NCBI GenBank assembly: GCA_050157065.1
Contig: CP189573.1
Strand: one strand, 5' to 3'
From: Avipropionibacterium sp050157065
GTDB taxonomy: Bacteria; Actinomycetota; Actinomycetes; Propionibacteriales; Propionibacteriaceae
Length of the DNA stretch: 64,000 bases
A program made the translations under genes and the position numbers. Of the stretch, positions 46,588-55,641 are shown piece after piece. Position 1 is the stretch's first letter. Each line of letters opens with the position of its first letter. Below the pieces are notes generated by a model. The model searched no databases and had not been told where the DNA came from. It worked only from the letters and a program-made list of their open reading frames with translations.

Positions 46588-48369
46588 ATGCCGCCGCACC
46601 CGAGTGCAGCACTCGTGCCCAGCCGACCCGTGGGCCGTCGTGCCTTCCTCCGTACGGTCGGACTGGGGGCCGCCGCCGTCGGTATGGTGGGCCTCGTGTC
46701 ACACACCGCCCATGCCGACGACGGGGCTGCCGGCCGGTTCGACCGGCCCCTGGACGGATACACCGACTTCCGCACCCTGAAGCGCGGCCGACCACAACAG
46801 GTCGGGCTCGATCCGGCGCCGCTGGAACGGGGCTGGGCCGAGGTGGTGTCACACACCACACCGGTCGGCGACGCACCGTTGCCGTTGTACCCGTCCGCGG
46901 TGCTCAGCTGCGCCCACCAGGGCCGGGTGGTGCTGGAGCGGTGGACCGGGTACTCCCACAAGTACGCCGACGGCGACACCGAGCTGCCCCGCAACCAGTG
47001 GATCGAGGCAGGCGCCAACACGATCTACGACATGGCGTCGGTGTCGAAGCTGTTCACCTCGATCGTGGTGATGCAGCAGGTCGAGCAGGACCTCATCGAC
47101 CTCGACACCCCGGTGGCCCACTGGTTGCCGGCGTTCGCGGCGAACGGCAAGGAGACCGTCACCCCGCGCATGCTGTTGACCCACACCTCGGGCTTCACCT
47201 CGTGGATTCCCTTGTACAGCAGGTATCCCGACGTCGAGTCACGGATCGCGGCGGTGCTGGACCACGAGCTGGCCAACCCGCCGGGGTCGACGTACCTGTA
47301 CAGCGACCTCAACCTGATCACGCTGGGGGTGTTGTGCGAGCACGTGTCGGGTCGCACCCTTGATCAACTCGTCGCCGACGGCATCACCTCACCGCTGCGG
47401 ATGCGCGACACCGGCTACAACCCGCCGGCCACGAAGCGCAACCGGGTGGCCGCGACCGAGTTCCAGGCGACCCCCGACCGCGGCATGGTCTGGGGTGAGG
47501 TGCACGACGAGAACGCCTGGTCACTCGGTGGGGTCGCCGGTCATGCCGGCATCTTCTCCACCGCGGGTGACATGGCGATCCTGGCACAGACGATGCTCAA
47601 CGGCGGGGCGTACGCCAAGGAGCGGATCCTGTCCGAGGACTCGGTCACCGCCATGATCAGCAACGAGAACACCGAGTTCCCCGGTGATGATCATGGTCTG
47701 GGCTTCGAACTCAACCAGCGGTGGTACATGGCCGGGCTGAGCTCGTCGCGGACCGCCGGCCACACCGGCTACACCGGGACGTCGTTGGTGATCGACTTCG
47801 CCTCGGCGTCGTTCGTGATCCTGCTGACCAACCGGGTGCACCCCTCCCGCAGCTCGGGCAGCGTCAACCCGGCACGACGGTCGGCGGCGAACGCGATGGC
47901 CGATGCGCTCGGCATCACCCCGGCACAGGGGGAGTCGATGTGGCTGGCCGACGAGACGCCCGACAGCACCTCGACCCTCGATCTCACCGCCCCGACCGAG
48001 ACGCGGGGGATCAGCTTCTCGCTGTTCCTCGACGTCGAGTCGTCCGACCCGTTCACCCTCGAGGTCAGCACCGACGCCGGCGAGACCTGGACGTTCCTGC
48101 CCTACACGCTGGACGGGGAGTCGATCACCGGTCCGATCGGACGGTCGGGGACAAGGGCGTGGCAGCAGGCGCTCGCCGCCGTACCCGAACCGGTGACCGA
48201 CGTCGGAGTGCTGCTGCGGCTCGGCCAGAACCGCGACACCCTCTACGACGGCCGCGGCCTGCTGGTGGATGCGATTCGGTTGCTCGACGGTGCCGGTGAG
48301 GTCGTGGCCGACGTCGAGGCCGACCCGTCGCTGGCGACCGTCGCCGGCTGGCGCCAGGTCAGGCGCTGA
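46588..48369 (+). CDS. Exported AmiE-like serine hydrolase (beta-lactamase fold) with C-terminal extension
   Basis: 593 residues. Tat signal PVGRRAFLRTVGLGAAAVG. The penicillin-binding/beta-lactamase fold has the SxxK motif in DMASVSKLFTS (Ser about residue 151). YLYSDLN supplies the Tyr motif, and GHTGYTGTSLV near 395 the KTG-like strand (here HTG). B. subtilis AmiE of this fold cleaves the MurNAc-L-Ala amide, and the gene context matches. After about residue 450 there is an extra domain of about 140 residues (FSLFLDVESSDPFTLEVSTD and beyond), beta-sandwich-like and absent from Bacillus AmiE, perhaps for wall or glycan binding. It starts 2 bases after namZ. Confidence 0.8.
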   Translation: MPPHPSAALVPSRPVGRRAFLRTVGLGAAAVGMVGLVSHTAHADDGAAGRFDRPLDGYTDFRTLKRGRPQQVGLDPAPLERGWAEVVSHTTPVGDAPLPLYPSAVLSCAHQGRVVLERWTGYSHKYADGDTELPRNQWIEAGANTIYDMASVSKLFTSIVVMQQVEQDLIDLDTPVAHWLPAFAANGKETVTPRMLLTHTSGFTSWIPLYSRYPDVESRIAAVLDHELANPPGSTYLYSDLNLITLGVLCEHVSGRTLDQLVADGITSPLRMRDTGYNPPATKRNRVAATEFQATPDRGMVWGEVHDENAWSLGGVAGHAGIFSTAGDMAILAQTMLNGGAYAKERILSEDSVTAMISNENTEFPGDDHGLGFELNQRWYMAGLSSSRTAGHTGYTGTSLVIDFASASFVILLTNRVHPSRSSGSVNPARRSAANAMADALGITPAQGESMWLADETPDSTSTLDLTAPTETRGISFSLFLDVESSDPFTLEVSTDAGETWTFLPYTLDGESITGPIGRSGTRAWQQALAAVPEPVTDVGVLLRLGQNRDTLYDGRGLLVDAIRLLDGAGEVVADVEADPSLATVAGWRQVRR

Positions 48370-48373
48370 CTAG

Positions 48374-48784
48374 CTAGGACGGGTCGGGGCGCCGCCGTAC
48401 GGCGCCGACGGTCAGCACGAATCCCGCGGTGAGCACCACCAGGCCCAACAGGCCACACACGATGCCTGCCGTGACCGGCGAGGTGCCGTCGACCACCCCT
48501 TCACCGGTGAGGGCCATCCACACGCCCATGCCGAGGAAGCCGCCGCCGATGCCGACGGTGCCGGCGCCGCTGATGATGCTGCCCACGTAGGCGTACGCCG
48601 GCTTGAGCCTGCCCAGCAACCTGCCACCGACGGCCGTGCCCAGTCCGAGCCAGATCGCCATGCCGAGCAGACGGATCCCCCACGAGTAGTCCAACACCAG
48701 CGACACCCCGGCGCCCATCACGCCGAACGCGGTCCCCAGGGCCAGACCCGGGGCACTGTTGGCAAAGCGGCGGCGAGCGTCCAT
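48374..48784 (-). CDS. Small membrane protein, four helices
   Basis: 136 residues. Glycine-rich hydrophobic segments: LALGTAFGVMGAGVSLVLDY, LLGMAIWLGLGTAVGGRLLG, YVGSIISGAGTVGIGGGFLG and GIVCGLLGLVVLTAGFVLTV. No family recognised. It converges with the AmiE-like gene, ending 5 bases from it, and follows the DUF4838 gene's opposite end. Start ATG 48784. Confidence 0.6.
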   Translation of the reverse strand: MDARRRFANSAPGLALGTAFGVMGAGVSLVLDYSWGIRLLGMAIWLGLGTAVGGRLLGRLKPAYAYVGSIISGAGTVGIGGGFLGMGVWMALTGEGVVDGTSPVTAGIVCGLLGLVVLTAGFVLTVGAVRRRPDPS

Positions 48785-48841
48785 GGTCGATCACCCTACC
48801 GGCCGGGAGTGGCGCCGAGGCCGTGCTTCCCGGGCGTGACC

Positions 48842-51823
48842 TCAGGCCGGGACCAGCTCCAGGCAGTCGACATGGATCCAGTCGACGGCTCGATTGATGC
48901 CACTGACGTAGAGATGTCGTTCCCCACCGGTCAGCGTCAGGGTCTGCGGGAGGGCGATGTAGTGGTATCCGCCGTCGGTGAACGGTGTCAGTCGGAACAG
49001 CTCGCGGATCTCTCCGTCGGTCGTCCCGATCACGACACCCCAGGCCGCCATGTTCGTGTCGGGCTGGACCTCCACGCGGATCCGCGCGTAGACCTGCCAC
49101 GTGCCGGTGATCGGCACCTGGCCGAGGTCGAGCTGGACACCGGTGGTCTGTCGATTGCCGCGCAGCCGGGCGGCGAACCCGTCAGTCGCGTCAGGATCGG
49201 CCAGGACCTCGGCGTACGTCGGGTCCAGGGTGAACTGGTCCTGTTGCACGGTGACGGAGTCGGGGATCGTCCCGTCACTCACCGAGCCGTAGTACAGATA
49301 CTCCACGTCGTCGATGTACACCACTCCTTCGGCGCCCAGCGTGGCGACAGCGGAGGATGCTCGAACCTCCTTGGTGGTGGCGGGCAACTTGTCCACGAAC
49401 AGTGCCTCGACCCACTCACCCTGGGAGGCCGTCATCGGAATGTAGTGATCATGGCGATAGCCGATGTCGGCGCCGAAGACGTCGGTCACCCTGATGCCGG
49501 GCACGAAGACACCGGTCGCCTTCGAGCCCTCGGGAACGAAGTACTTGAAACGGGACACCCACACGCCACCACCGGCCGCGAACGTCGGGTCTGTCTGGAT
49601 GAGCGGGCAGCTGTGGAAACCGCCGGTGAGCTTCAGACTGTAGTCCCCGCTGTAGGTGACCTCGGTGCTCGCGGCGGGCGGTGCCAGGGGTGGCTGGTTC
49701 GGGTTGATGGACCACCCGGTCAGGTCGCCGTCCTCGAAGCCGGCGTTGACTCCGTACCTGGTGACCTCGTCGTTGATCATGAGCAGCAGATGGTGGCAGT
49801 AGCCGCGTACCTCGCTCGACTCCGCGGTCTCTGCGAGGTCGCTGACGTGGGCCCGCAGCGATGCCGACTCCTCAACGTTGGCGCGCGCCCAGTCGGCAAT
49901 CTTGATCATGGTCTTGCAGTTCCAACCACTCCACAGCGCTCCGTACGACATCGGGGAGCGGGCCTGCTTGTGCAGTTCGTCGGACTGCATGGCCGCGAAC
50001 AGGGTGTCCCGGGACTGGGCATGTGCCACCGATGCGTCCAACTCGGCCAACGTGTCGTCCAGCAGGGCTGTGGCCGATGTGGCCGAGTCGGGGGCAGGAA
50101 GGTCACGGGGGTAGCTGAGCGCGGACGCCTTCGTCAGGGCGAACTCGCGGCCGATCATGGTCACTCGGGCGATCTCGTCGTCGGTCTGGGCGCCGTTGGT
50201 GGCCGACTCCAACAGCTGCTCCGCAGTGCTGACGTCCTCGGGAGTGACCACGTCGAGGTAGCTGAGATCGTCAAACCGGCAGTAGGTGTGATTGCGGCTG
50301 CCGTGGAACCACGTGGAGTCCGGAACCTTCTCCATCCAGATGCGCTCCCAGTGGCGGAAGTAGGCCTCGAGTTGGGGGCCACCGTTCCCCACGGCCTTGC
50401 GGCACCATTCACTGACGAGGTCCGCCATGGAACGGTCGGCGTTCCACAGTTTCTTGGCGTACGCCCAGGGCTTGGGCCCTTCACCCCAGTTGTAGCGCAT
50501 CTCCGACATCTGCCCGACCACACCGTGCTCGGCGCCCCAGCTGACGACCTCGTCCAGCAGGTCGAAGGTGACGCGGGGGATGGCGTACGGGAACCCGTAC
50601 ACGTAGTCGTACCAGCCCAGCTGGGTGGCCACCTCGCCCCAGGCCGCCGTGTGGGCCTGGTCCTCCGCCCGCTTCACCGGGTCCACCCAGACGTAGCGGT
50701 CGCGGGTCAGGAACGGCACCACGTTGGGATGGAGCTTGAACGGCGGCGGGTCGTTGACCCAGTTGTAGGCCAGCAGCCCGATCAGCCGGTCCGAGAACTC
50801 CGGCCGCTGCTGCATGACCCGCTCGGTCACGTCATTGACCCAGGCGTAGTAGACCGGAGACATGTTGGTCATGCCGACCCCGTTGACGCTGTCGTCCATC
50901 TCGTCCTCGCTGAACCCCGGCCCGTCGCTGACACCCAGGGAGAAGGACGAGGCCGTGGGGTTCTCGTCGAAGAATTCGATGATCTGCCGGGCGGCTTCGG
51001 CGGCCACCCCGTCGGCGGTGTAGCGGATGTGCCACCCCTTGTTGAGCCCGGCCGGGGGAATGTAGGTGGCGCCGTTGCGGATCGGGTACCACTCCGGATG
51101 GTAGGACTCCGGCTTGTCGGGATCACCGAACAACGCCGAGTCGAACATGCGCCATTCGTGATGGTGGAAGTTGATGCGCCAGTGCGTCCGATTGTTGTCG
51201 CCCCACGCCTTGACGACATTGGCGCCACGCGGGGTCCAGTCCGCCTCGAAGGCGGTCGGGCTCGGGTGCAGTGCGCGGCTGGTGTACGTGGGGTTCTGGG
51301 TCGTCCGGCGGGGCCCGATGCCGACCGTGGTGGCCGGCGGGAGGTACTCGCCGAGCTCGGTGGGCAGCAGGGGCGTGTAGTCCAGGGCAGTCTCGAGCAG
51401 CTCGAGGACTCCGTGGCGGGTCCCCCACGGGGTCGGCCCGAGCACGGTCACGGTGTCGCGGTGCGGCGCGATGACGAAACCATCGGGATCCAAGGTGGCC
51501 TGCACCCTGCGCACTGACGGCAGGGAGTCTTCTGCGGCGTGGCCGAGGTAGAGGCGGGTCAGCCCGTCGGCGGCAACGCCGGGGCCGATGTGCGCCGGCA
51601 GCGTGGCGCCGGTTGCCTTCCGGACCAGCCGGATCAGTTCCTCGGCGGCCCACGTCACCTGCGGGTCCGCATCGACCGGCAGGATCACCACGGCGGCGGG
51701 CTCGCCGTTGCGGACGAGGTGGTGGGTGATGGCACCGTGCGCGTGCTGTGGCCAACTCAGCAGGGCGGCTCCACCGGCGGCGGCGCCGATGGTGAGGAAG
51801 GTGCGGCGGTTGAGGTTCGACAT
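48842..51823 (-). CDS. Exported DUF4838 carbohydrate-active protein (993 aa)
   Basis: Tat signal LNRRTFLTIGAAAGGAALL with cleavage near AHG. An N-terminal alpha-glucuronidase-like/GH20b-type domain (about 40-150) contains VTWAAEELIRLVRKATGATL. A DUF4838 domain (about 270-520) has FSLGVSDGPGF, YYAWVNDVTERV and NWVNDPPPFKLHPNVV. A helical linker, a CBM4/9-like beta sandwich (about 690-840, YGVNAGFEDGDLTGWSINP) and a further carbohydrate-binding-type C-terminal domain follow. The layout is that of a secreted glycan-degrading enzyme; the substrate is unknown. AGGAG is 8 bases before ATG 51823. A palindrome upstream (51868-51877) may bind a sugar-responsive regulator. The usual CxxC of many DUF4838 proteins is absent. 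Confidence 0.72.
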   Translation of the reverse strand: MSNLNRRTFLTIGAAAGGAALLSWPQHAHGAITHHLVRNGEPAAVVILPVDADPQVTWAAEELIRLVRKATGATLPAHIGPGVAADGLTRLYLGHAAEDSLPSVRRVQATLDPDGFVIAPHRDTVTVLGPTPWGTRHGVLELLETALDYTPLLPTELGEYLPPATTVGIGPRRTTQNPTYTSRALHPSPTAFEADWTPRGANVVKAWGDNNRTHWRINFHHHEWRMFDSALFGDPDKPESYHPEWYPIRNGATYIPPAGLNKGWHIRYTADGVAAEAARQIIEFFDENPTASSFSLGVSDGPGFSEDEMDDSVNGVGMTNMSPVYYAWVNDVTERVMQQRPEFSDRLIGLLAYNWVNDPPPFKLHPNVVPFLTRDRYVWVDPVKRAEDQAHTAAWGEVATQLGWYDYVYGFPYAIPRVTFDLLDEVVSWGAEHGVVGQMSEMRYNWGEGPKPWAYAKKLWNADRSMADLVSEWCRKAVGNGGPQLEAYFRHWERIWMEKVPDSTWFHGSRNHTYCRFDDLSYLDVVTPEDVSTAEQLLESATNGAQTDDEIARVTMIGREFALTKASALSYPRDLPAPDSATSATALLDDTLAELDASVAHAQSRDTLFAAMQSDELHKQARSPMSYGALWSGWNCKTMIKIADWARANVEESASLRAHVSDLAETAESSEVRGYCHHLLLMINDEVTRYGVNAGFEDGDLTGWSINPNQPPLAPPAASTEVTYSGDYSLKLTGGFHSCPLIQTDPTFAAGGGVWVSRFKYFVPEGSKATGVFVPGIRVTDVFGADIGYRHDHYIPMTASQGEWVEALFVDKLPATTKEVRASSAVATLGAEGVVYIDDVEYLYYGSVSDGTIPDSVTVQQDQFTLDPTYAEVLADPDATDGFAARLRGNRQTTGVQLDLGQVPITGTWQVYARIRVEVQPDTNMAAWGVVIGTTDGEIRELFRLTPFTDGGYHYIALPQTLTLTGGERHLYVSGINRAVDWIHVDCLELVPA

Positions 51824-51867
51824 CGGTGTCTCCTGTGACGGTGAGCGTGGGCCGCTGTTCAAGGCTG

Positions 51868-51877
51868 TACTGCAGTA
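51868..51877. promoter_or_regulatory. Short palindrome upstream of the DUF4838 gene
   Basis: TACTGCAGTA is a perfect 10-bp palindrome, with an overlapping CTGCA-GTA-TGCAG dyad, in an AT-richer patch 45 bases upstream of the start codon. This placement suits an operator or part of the promoter. Confidence 0.35.
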
Positions 51878-51922
51878 TGCAGAATTGCTGCCCCGAGCGC
51901 CAGAGTCCTTCCGAAACGGATG

Positions 51923-52807
51923 TCAGGCGACGGTGACGATGACGACGCGATCATCGCCGGGGGAGTCGGCAGGGCCCCACTGGCTCAGGGCGCCCGGGTC
52001 GTGCTGCCACCGCTGGGCACCCACCACCACCTCGTCGGTGCCGAAGCGACTGCCGGTGGCCATCGCCGTGTGCGCGATCGCCCAGGCCTGTTCGTCGGAG
52101 TTGGCGGTGAAGGTGATGACCTTGCCGTCCGGTACACCTGCCTCGATCCCCAGCGTCGTGGTCAGGAAGGTGTTGAGGCCGTCGATGTCGCCGGCCGTGT
52201 CCGCCTTGTGCACACAGGTCAGGCCGGCCGGGGTCCAGCCGGTGAAGGTGCTGGCCAACGTACGGCCGTCGGTCTCGTGGTCGCGGTACGCCTCGGGGTA
52301 GCCGCTGCGTTGGACGGCCTGGGCCACCTCGGTGATGTCACGCTCCTGCCAGCCGTCGATCGTGACGAGCACGTCGTAGAACGCGCCCGACGAGTAGTAC
52401 GGGTCCATGATCTGCTCGACCGTGCCCCAGCCCATCGAGGGACGCTGCTGGAACAGGCCGACCGAGTCGCGGTCACCATGATCAAGATTGCGGATGTCGG
52501 TCTCCTGGTAGACCGTCGCCATCGCGATGGAGGCTGCCCGCGGTGGCAGGCCCCGCTTCACGCTGGTGCCGACGATGATGCTGGTCCACCAGGCCTGGTC
52601 GCTGGTGATGACCGTGCTGTGGTCGGGGATGCTGGCGACACAACGCGGCCGGGGCGGGGCGACCGTACCCGACCCGCGGAGCAGGTTCACCACGACGACC
52701 GTGGCGACCACGGCCAGCACCACGATCGCGACCAGGCCCACTCCGCAGCCGAGCAGTACCCGGTTGCCGGTCGATCCGGCCGCACGTCGCGGCGGGGGTG
52801 TGGTCAC
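51923..52807 (-). CDS. Membrane-anchored lysozyme-like protein
   Basis: 294 residues. A short cytoplasmic N-terminus and one helix (VLLGCGVGLVAIVVLAVVAT) anchor the protein. The outer domain holds RGLPPRAASIAMATVYQETD, NLDHGDRDSVGLFQQRP and GWGTVEQIMDP. Glu in YQE and the GLFQ loop recall the transglycosylase/lysozyme fold (E, then GxxQ). Orthologues are widespread in actinobacteria, often misannotated as heavy-metal transporters. Catalysis on peptidoglycan is inferred from fold motifs only. It stands between the DUF4838 gene and dapD. Confidence 0.6.
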   Translation of the reverse strand: MTTPPPRRAAGSTGNRVLLGCGVGLVAIVVLAVVATVVVVNLLRGSGTVAPPRPRCVASIPDHSTVITSDQAWWTSIIVGTSVKRGLPPRAASIAMATVYQETDIRNLDHGDRDSVGLFQQRPSMGWGTVEQIMDPYYSSGAFYDVLVTIDGWQERDITEVAQAVQRSGYPEAYRDHETDGRTLASTFTGWTPAGLTCVHKADTAGDIDGLNTFLTTTLGIEAGVPDGKVITFTANSDEQAWAIAHTAMATGSRFGTDEVVVGAQRWQHDPGALSQWGPADSPGDDRVVIVTVA

Positions 52808-52855
52808 CGGCCCGATCCGGCGTGGCTCATGACAGCGGTTTCTGGTCGGCCGCGC

Positions 52856-53845
52856 TCACTGGGCGTGCAGCTCCGCGTTGAGTTCAACGGCGCGGGTGGC
52901 GCGATTCTTCACCACCACGGCTCCGGTCACCGAGTCGCGCAGGAAGAGCAGCCCCGGCTGCCCTGACAGCTCGACCGCCTTCACCACGGTGCCGTCGGGC
53001 AGTGAGACCTTCGTCCCCGAGGTGACGTACAGCCCGGCCTCGATCACGCAGTCGTCACCCAGCGAGAACGCCACACCGGCGTTGGCGCCGAGCAGTGACC
53101 GGGCACCGATCGTGACGACTTCGGTGCCGCCACCGGACAACGTCCCCATGATCGAGGCACCGCCGCCGACGTCGGACCCGGCGCCGACGATCACGCCCTG
53201 GCTGATCCGTCCCTCGACCATCGCCTCCCCGAGGGTGCCGGCGTTGAAGTTGACGAAGCCCTCGTGCATCACCGTCGTGCCCTCGGCCAGGTGGGCGCCG
53301 AGCCGTACCCGATCGGCGTCGGCGATCCGAACCCCGGCGGGCAGCACGTAGTCGACCATCCGCGGGAACTTGTCGACGCCATGCACGGTGACGTGCCCGT
53401 CGCGGGCGCGGAGCCGCACCCGGGTGAGCTCGAAGTCGGTGACCGCACACGGGCCGGCGGAGGTCCACACCACGTTGGGCAACTGCGCGAAGATCTTGTC
53501 GAGGTTGATGCTGCGGGGGCGGACCAGCCGGTGGCTCAGCAGGTGCAGCCGCAGGTAGGCGTCCGGGGTGTTGGCCGGGGCGGCGGACAGGTCGACGGTC
53601 ACCCGGACGGCTTCGGTACGGACCTGGCGGGCCTCGTCGGTGGTCTCCAACGCGGCCAACGCCTCGGGGGCGTCACCCTCGACCGGCTCCCCGAGGGCAG
53701 GGGTGGGGAACCAGGTGTCGAGGATCATCCCACTGTCGTGGACCGTGGCCAGCCCCCAACCCCACGCCCGGTCGGGCTGGTCGGCGGCATCGGTCGTGGC
53801 GTTGGCCGAGGTGTCGGCGGCATCTGGGCGTGCGGTGTCCGTCAT
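52856..53845 (-). CDS. dapD: Tetrahydrodipicolinate N-succinyltransferase DapD
   Basis: 329 residues, actinobacterial DapD type. An N-terminal helical domain is followed by a left-handed beta helix (about 140-290), recognised by hexapeptide repeats in GRISQGVIVGAGSDVGGGAS and GARSLLGANAGVAFSLGDDC. FVNFNAGTLGEAMVEGR holds active-site residues. It transfers succinyl from succinyl-CoA to THDP, the committed step of the succinylase DAP pathway whose next enzymes are DapC and DapE in this window. The N-terminal 25 residues (Ala/Thr/Asp-rich) are an extension. ATG 53845 opens the frame. Confidence 0.92.
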   Translation of the reverse strand: MTDTARPDAADTSANATTDAADQPDRAWGWGLATVHDSGMILDTWFPTPALGEPVEGDAPEALAALETTDEARQVRTEAVRVTVDLSAAPANTPDAYLRLHLLSHRLVRPRSINLDKIFAQLPNVVWTSAGPCAVTDFELTRVRLRARDGHVTVHGVDKFPRMVDYVLPAGVRIADADRVRLGAHLAEGTTVMHEGFVNFNAGTLGEAMVEGRISQGVIVGAGSDVGGGASIMGTLSGGGTEVVTIGARSLLGANAGVAFSLGDDCVIEAGLYVTSGTKVSLPDGTVVKAVELSGQPGLLFLRDSVTGAVVVKNRATRAVELNAELHAQ

Positions 53846-53855
53846 GGGCGCCAGC

Positions 53856-54446
53856 CTACTGAAGCGCGCCAGCCGATGGCGCCGTCGCGGCGGTCACCCG
53901 GTCGAGCTCGGCCCGCAGTGCCGCCGCTGCGGCGGCGGCCTCGACGGCTCCGGTGAGCACCTGCAGCGAGAGCCCGTCGGCGGTGGCGACCAGCGCCCGG
54001 GCGGCGGCCTGCGGGTCGGCCGCCGGCGACAGCAGTGGTCGCAGCAGGGTGGCGACCTCGGCCTGTTGGCCACGCTTCGCCTCGGCCAGCAGGGCCGCGA
54101 TCCGGGGCCGGGTGATGCCGGCGGCGACGAAGTGGTGGAACACCGAGACGCCGATCGTGGTGGTGTGGTCGTGCGGGATCACGTGCGACAGCAGGTGCCA
54201 CAGCGTCTCGTCGCCCTCGGCGGTCTGTCGTACGGCTTCGTGGCGGGCGGCTGCGCCGTTGATCATCGCGGCCGCGCTGGCCAGCAGCAGGTCCTCCTTG
54301 CTGCCGTACCGGTACTGGATCCGGCCCACCGACACCCCGGCCGCCTGCGCCACCGTACGCATGGTCACCGCACCCAGCCCGTCGGTCGCGATCACCTGCC
54401 ACACACCCCGGATGATCGGGTCGTCGACCTCCGCACCACCTGCCAT
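53856..54446 (-). CDS. TetR-family transcriptional regulator
   Basis: 196 residues. The N-terminal helix-turn-helix reads VTMRTVAQAAGVSVGRIQYR, followed by YGSKEDLLLASAAAMI. The C-terminal ligand domain is Ala-rich (EAAAAAAALRAELDRV). A perfect 30-bp inverted repeat begins 13 bases upstream of its start and separates it from a divergent alpha/beta hydrolase gene. The simplest model is a repressor of both genes. The inducer is unknown. It starts 10 bases from the dapD start region and is unlikely to control DAP synthesis. Confidence 0.85.
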   Translation of the reverse strand: MAGGAEVDDPIIRGVWQVIATDGLGAVTMRTVAQAAGVSVGRIQYRYGSKEDLLLASAAAMINGAAARHEAVRQTAEGDETLWHLLSHVIPHDHTTTIGVSVFHHFVAAGITRPRIAALLAEAKRGQQAEVATLLRPLLSPAADPQAAARALVATADGLSLQVLTGAVEAAAAAAALRAELDRVTAATAPSAGALQ

Positions 54447-54458
54447 GACAGGAGTGTA

Positions 54459-54488
54459 ACATGATCAATACGAGTGTATTGATCATGT
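54459..54488. promoter_or_regulatory. Perfect 13-4-13 operator of the TetR regulator
   Basis: ACATGATCAATAC at 54459-54471, GAGT, then GTATTGATCATGT at 54476-54488 is a perfect inverted repeat in an AT-rich patch. It lies between the divergent TetR and hydrolase genes. Confidence 0.8.
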
Positions 54489-54582
54489 GTTGGTCGATGA
54501 GGTGGCAGGGCCTCGACGAGCTCGACGGGCGTCGTCCGGCGCCCGGCGCCACCGACGGACCAGCAGAAGTGAGGAGCAGGCG

Positions 54583-55626
54583 ATGACCGACAGCACCGAT
54601 CAGGCCCGACCGACCCGTGGTGACCGAGGGGTACGCCGACGCCGCCCGCGCGTGTGGCAGGTCGTGGTCATCGCGATCGCGGCGCTGCTGGTGGCGGAGA
54701 AGGCGATCGCGCTGACCAATCCGACTCCCCAGGTGGGCCGGTGGCGCAGCATCGAGGGGTTCGAGTCCTACCGGACGGCGTACTCACAGGTGATGGAGCG
54801 GCTGCCACCGGCGACCCGGGTTCACGACGTGCGCACCGCGTACGGCACGGTGCGGGTGTACGAGTGGTCGGCCCCCGGTGACCACACCCCGGTGGTGTTC
54901 CTGCCCGGGATCCGTTCCGGGGCGCCGATGTGGGTGGACAACATCCGACCCTGGCTCGGCAGGCGGACCGTCTACGCCCTCGACGCGGTCGGTGACGCCG
55001 GGATGTCGACGCAGTCGACCCCGTTGACGTCGTTCGACGACCACGCGACGTGGTTGGACCAGACGTTCGCCGGGCTGGGCCTTGACCGGATCCACCTGGT
55101 GGGGCACTCGTTCGGTGGGGCGATGGCCGCCACGTACGCCACCCACCATCCGGAGCGCCTGGCCACGCTGACGATGTTCGAGCCGGTGATGGTGGTGCAG
55201 GCGTTGCCGGCCTCGACGTACCTGTGGGCCACCCTGTTGATGCTGCCGGTGCCGCAGGCGTGGCGGGACAAGGCGTTGGCCGAGATCGGCGGGGTCACCG
55301 TGGCGGAGGTGCAGCAGCGTGACCCCGTCTCGGTGATGATCGAGCAGGCGTCGGCCCACTACGTGGGTGATCAACTGACACCTCGGCCGCTGACCGATCA
55401 GGAGTGGCGGACCGTCCTCGGTGCATCCGGGGAGGGGGTGCCGACGCGGATCGACATCGCGGCCGACACCTCGCTCACCGGCGGCGAGGAGGCGGCGGCG
55501 CGCAGTCGACGCTTGGGCATGGACCGGGTGACGGTGTGGCCGGGTGCCACCCACTCGTTGCCGATGCAGGTCGCCGACCAGCTCGAGCCGGAGCTGGCCC
55601 GGTGGTGGGCCGACCACGACGCGTGA
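54583..55626 (+). CDS. Alpha/beta hydrolase, membrane-anchored
   Basis: 347 residues. One N-terminal helix (VWQVVVIAIAALLVAEKAIA) after an Arg-rich start puts the hydrolase domain outside or at the membrane. PVVFLPGIRSGAPMWVDNIR is the oxyanion strand, GHSFGGAMAATYA (about residue 195) the nucleophile elbow with Ser. The Asp is near RIDIAADTS and the terminal His is in GATHSLP. Substrate unknown. GAGGAG lies upstream of ATG 54583. It shares the TetR operator region. A CTCGACGAGCTCGACGG repeat lies in its leader at 54515-54531. Confidence 0.82.
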   Translation: MTDSTDQARPTRGDRGVRRRRPRVWQVVVIAIAALLVAEKAIALTNPTPQVGRWRSIEGFESYRTAYSQVMERLPPATRVHDVRTAYGTVRVYEWSAPGDHTPVVFLPGIRSGAPMWVDNIRPWLGRRTVYALDAVGDAGMSTQSTPLTSFDDHATWLDQTFAGLGLDRIHLVGHSFGGAMAATYATHHPERLATLTMFEPVMVVQALPASTYLWATLLMLPVPQAWRDKALAEIGGVTVAEVQQRDPVSVMIEQASAHYVGDQLTPRPLTDQEWRTVLGASGEGVPTRIDIAADTSLTGGEEAAARSRRLGMDRVTVWPGATHSLPMQVADQLEPELARWWADHDA

Positions 55627-55641
55627 CCCGCCGGGCCATGA

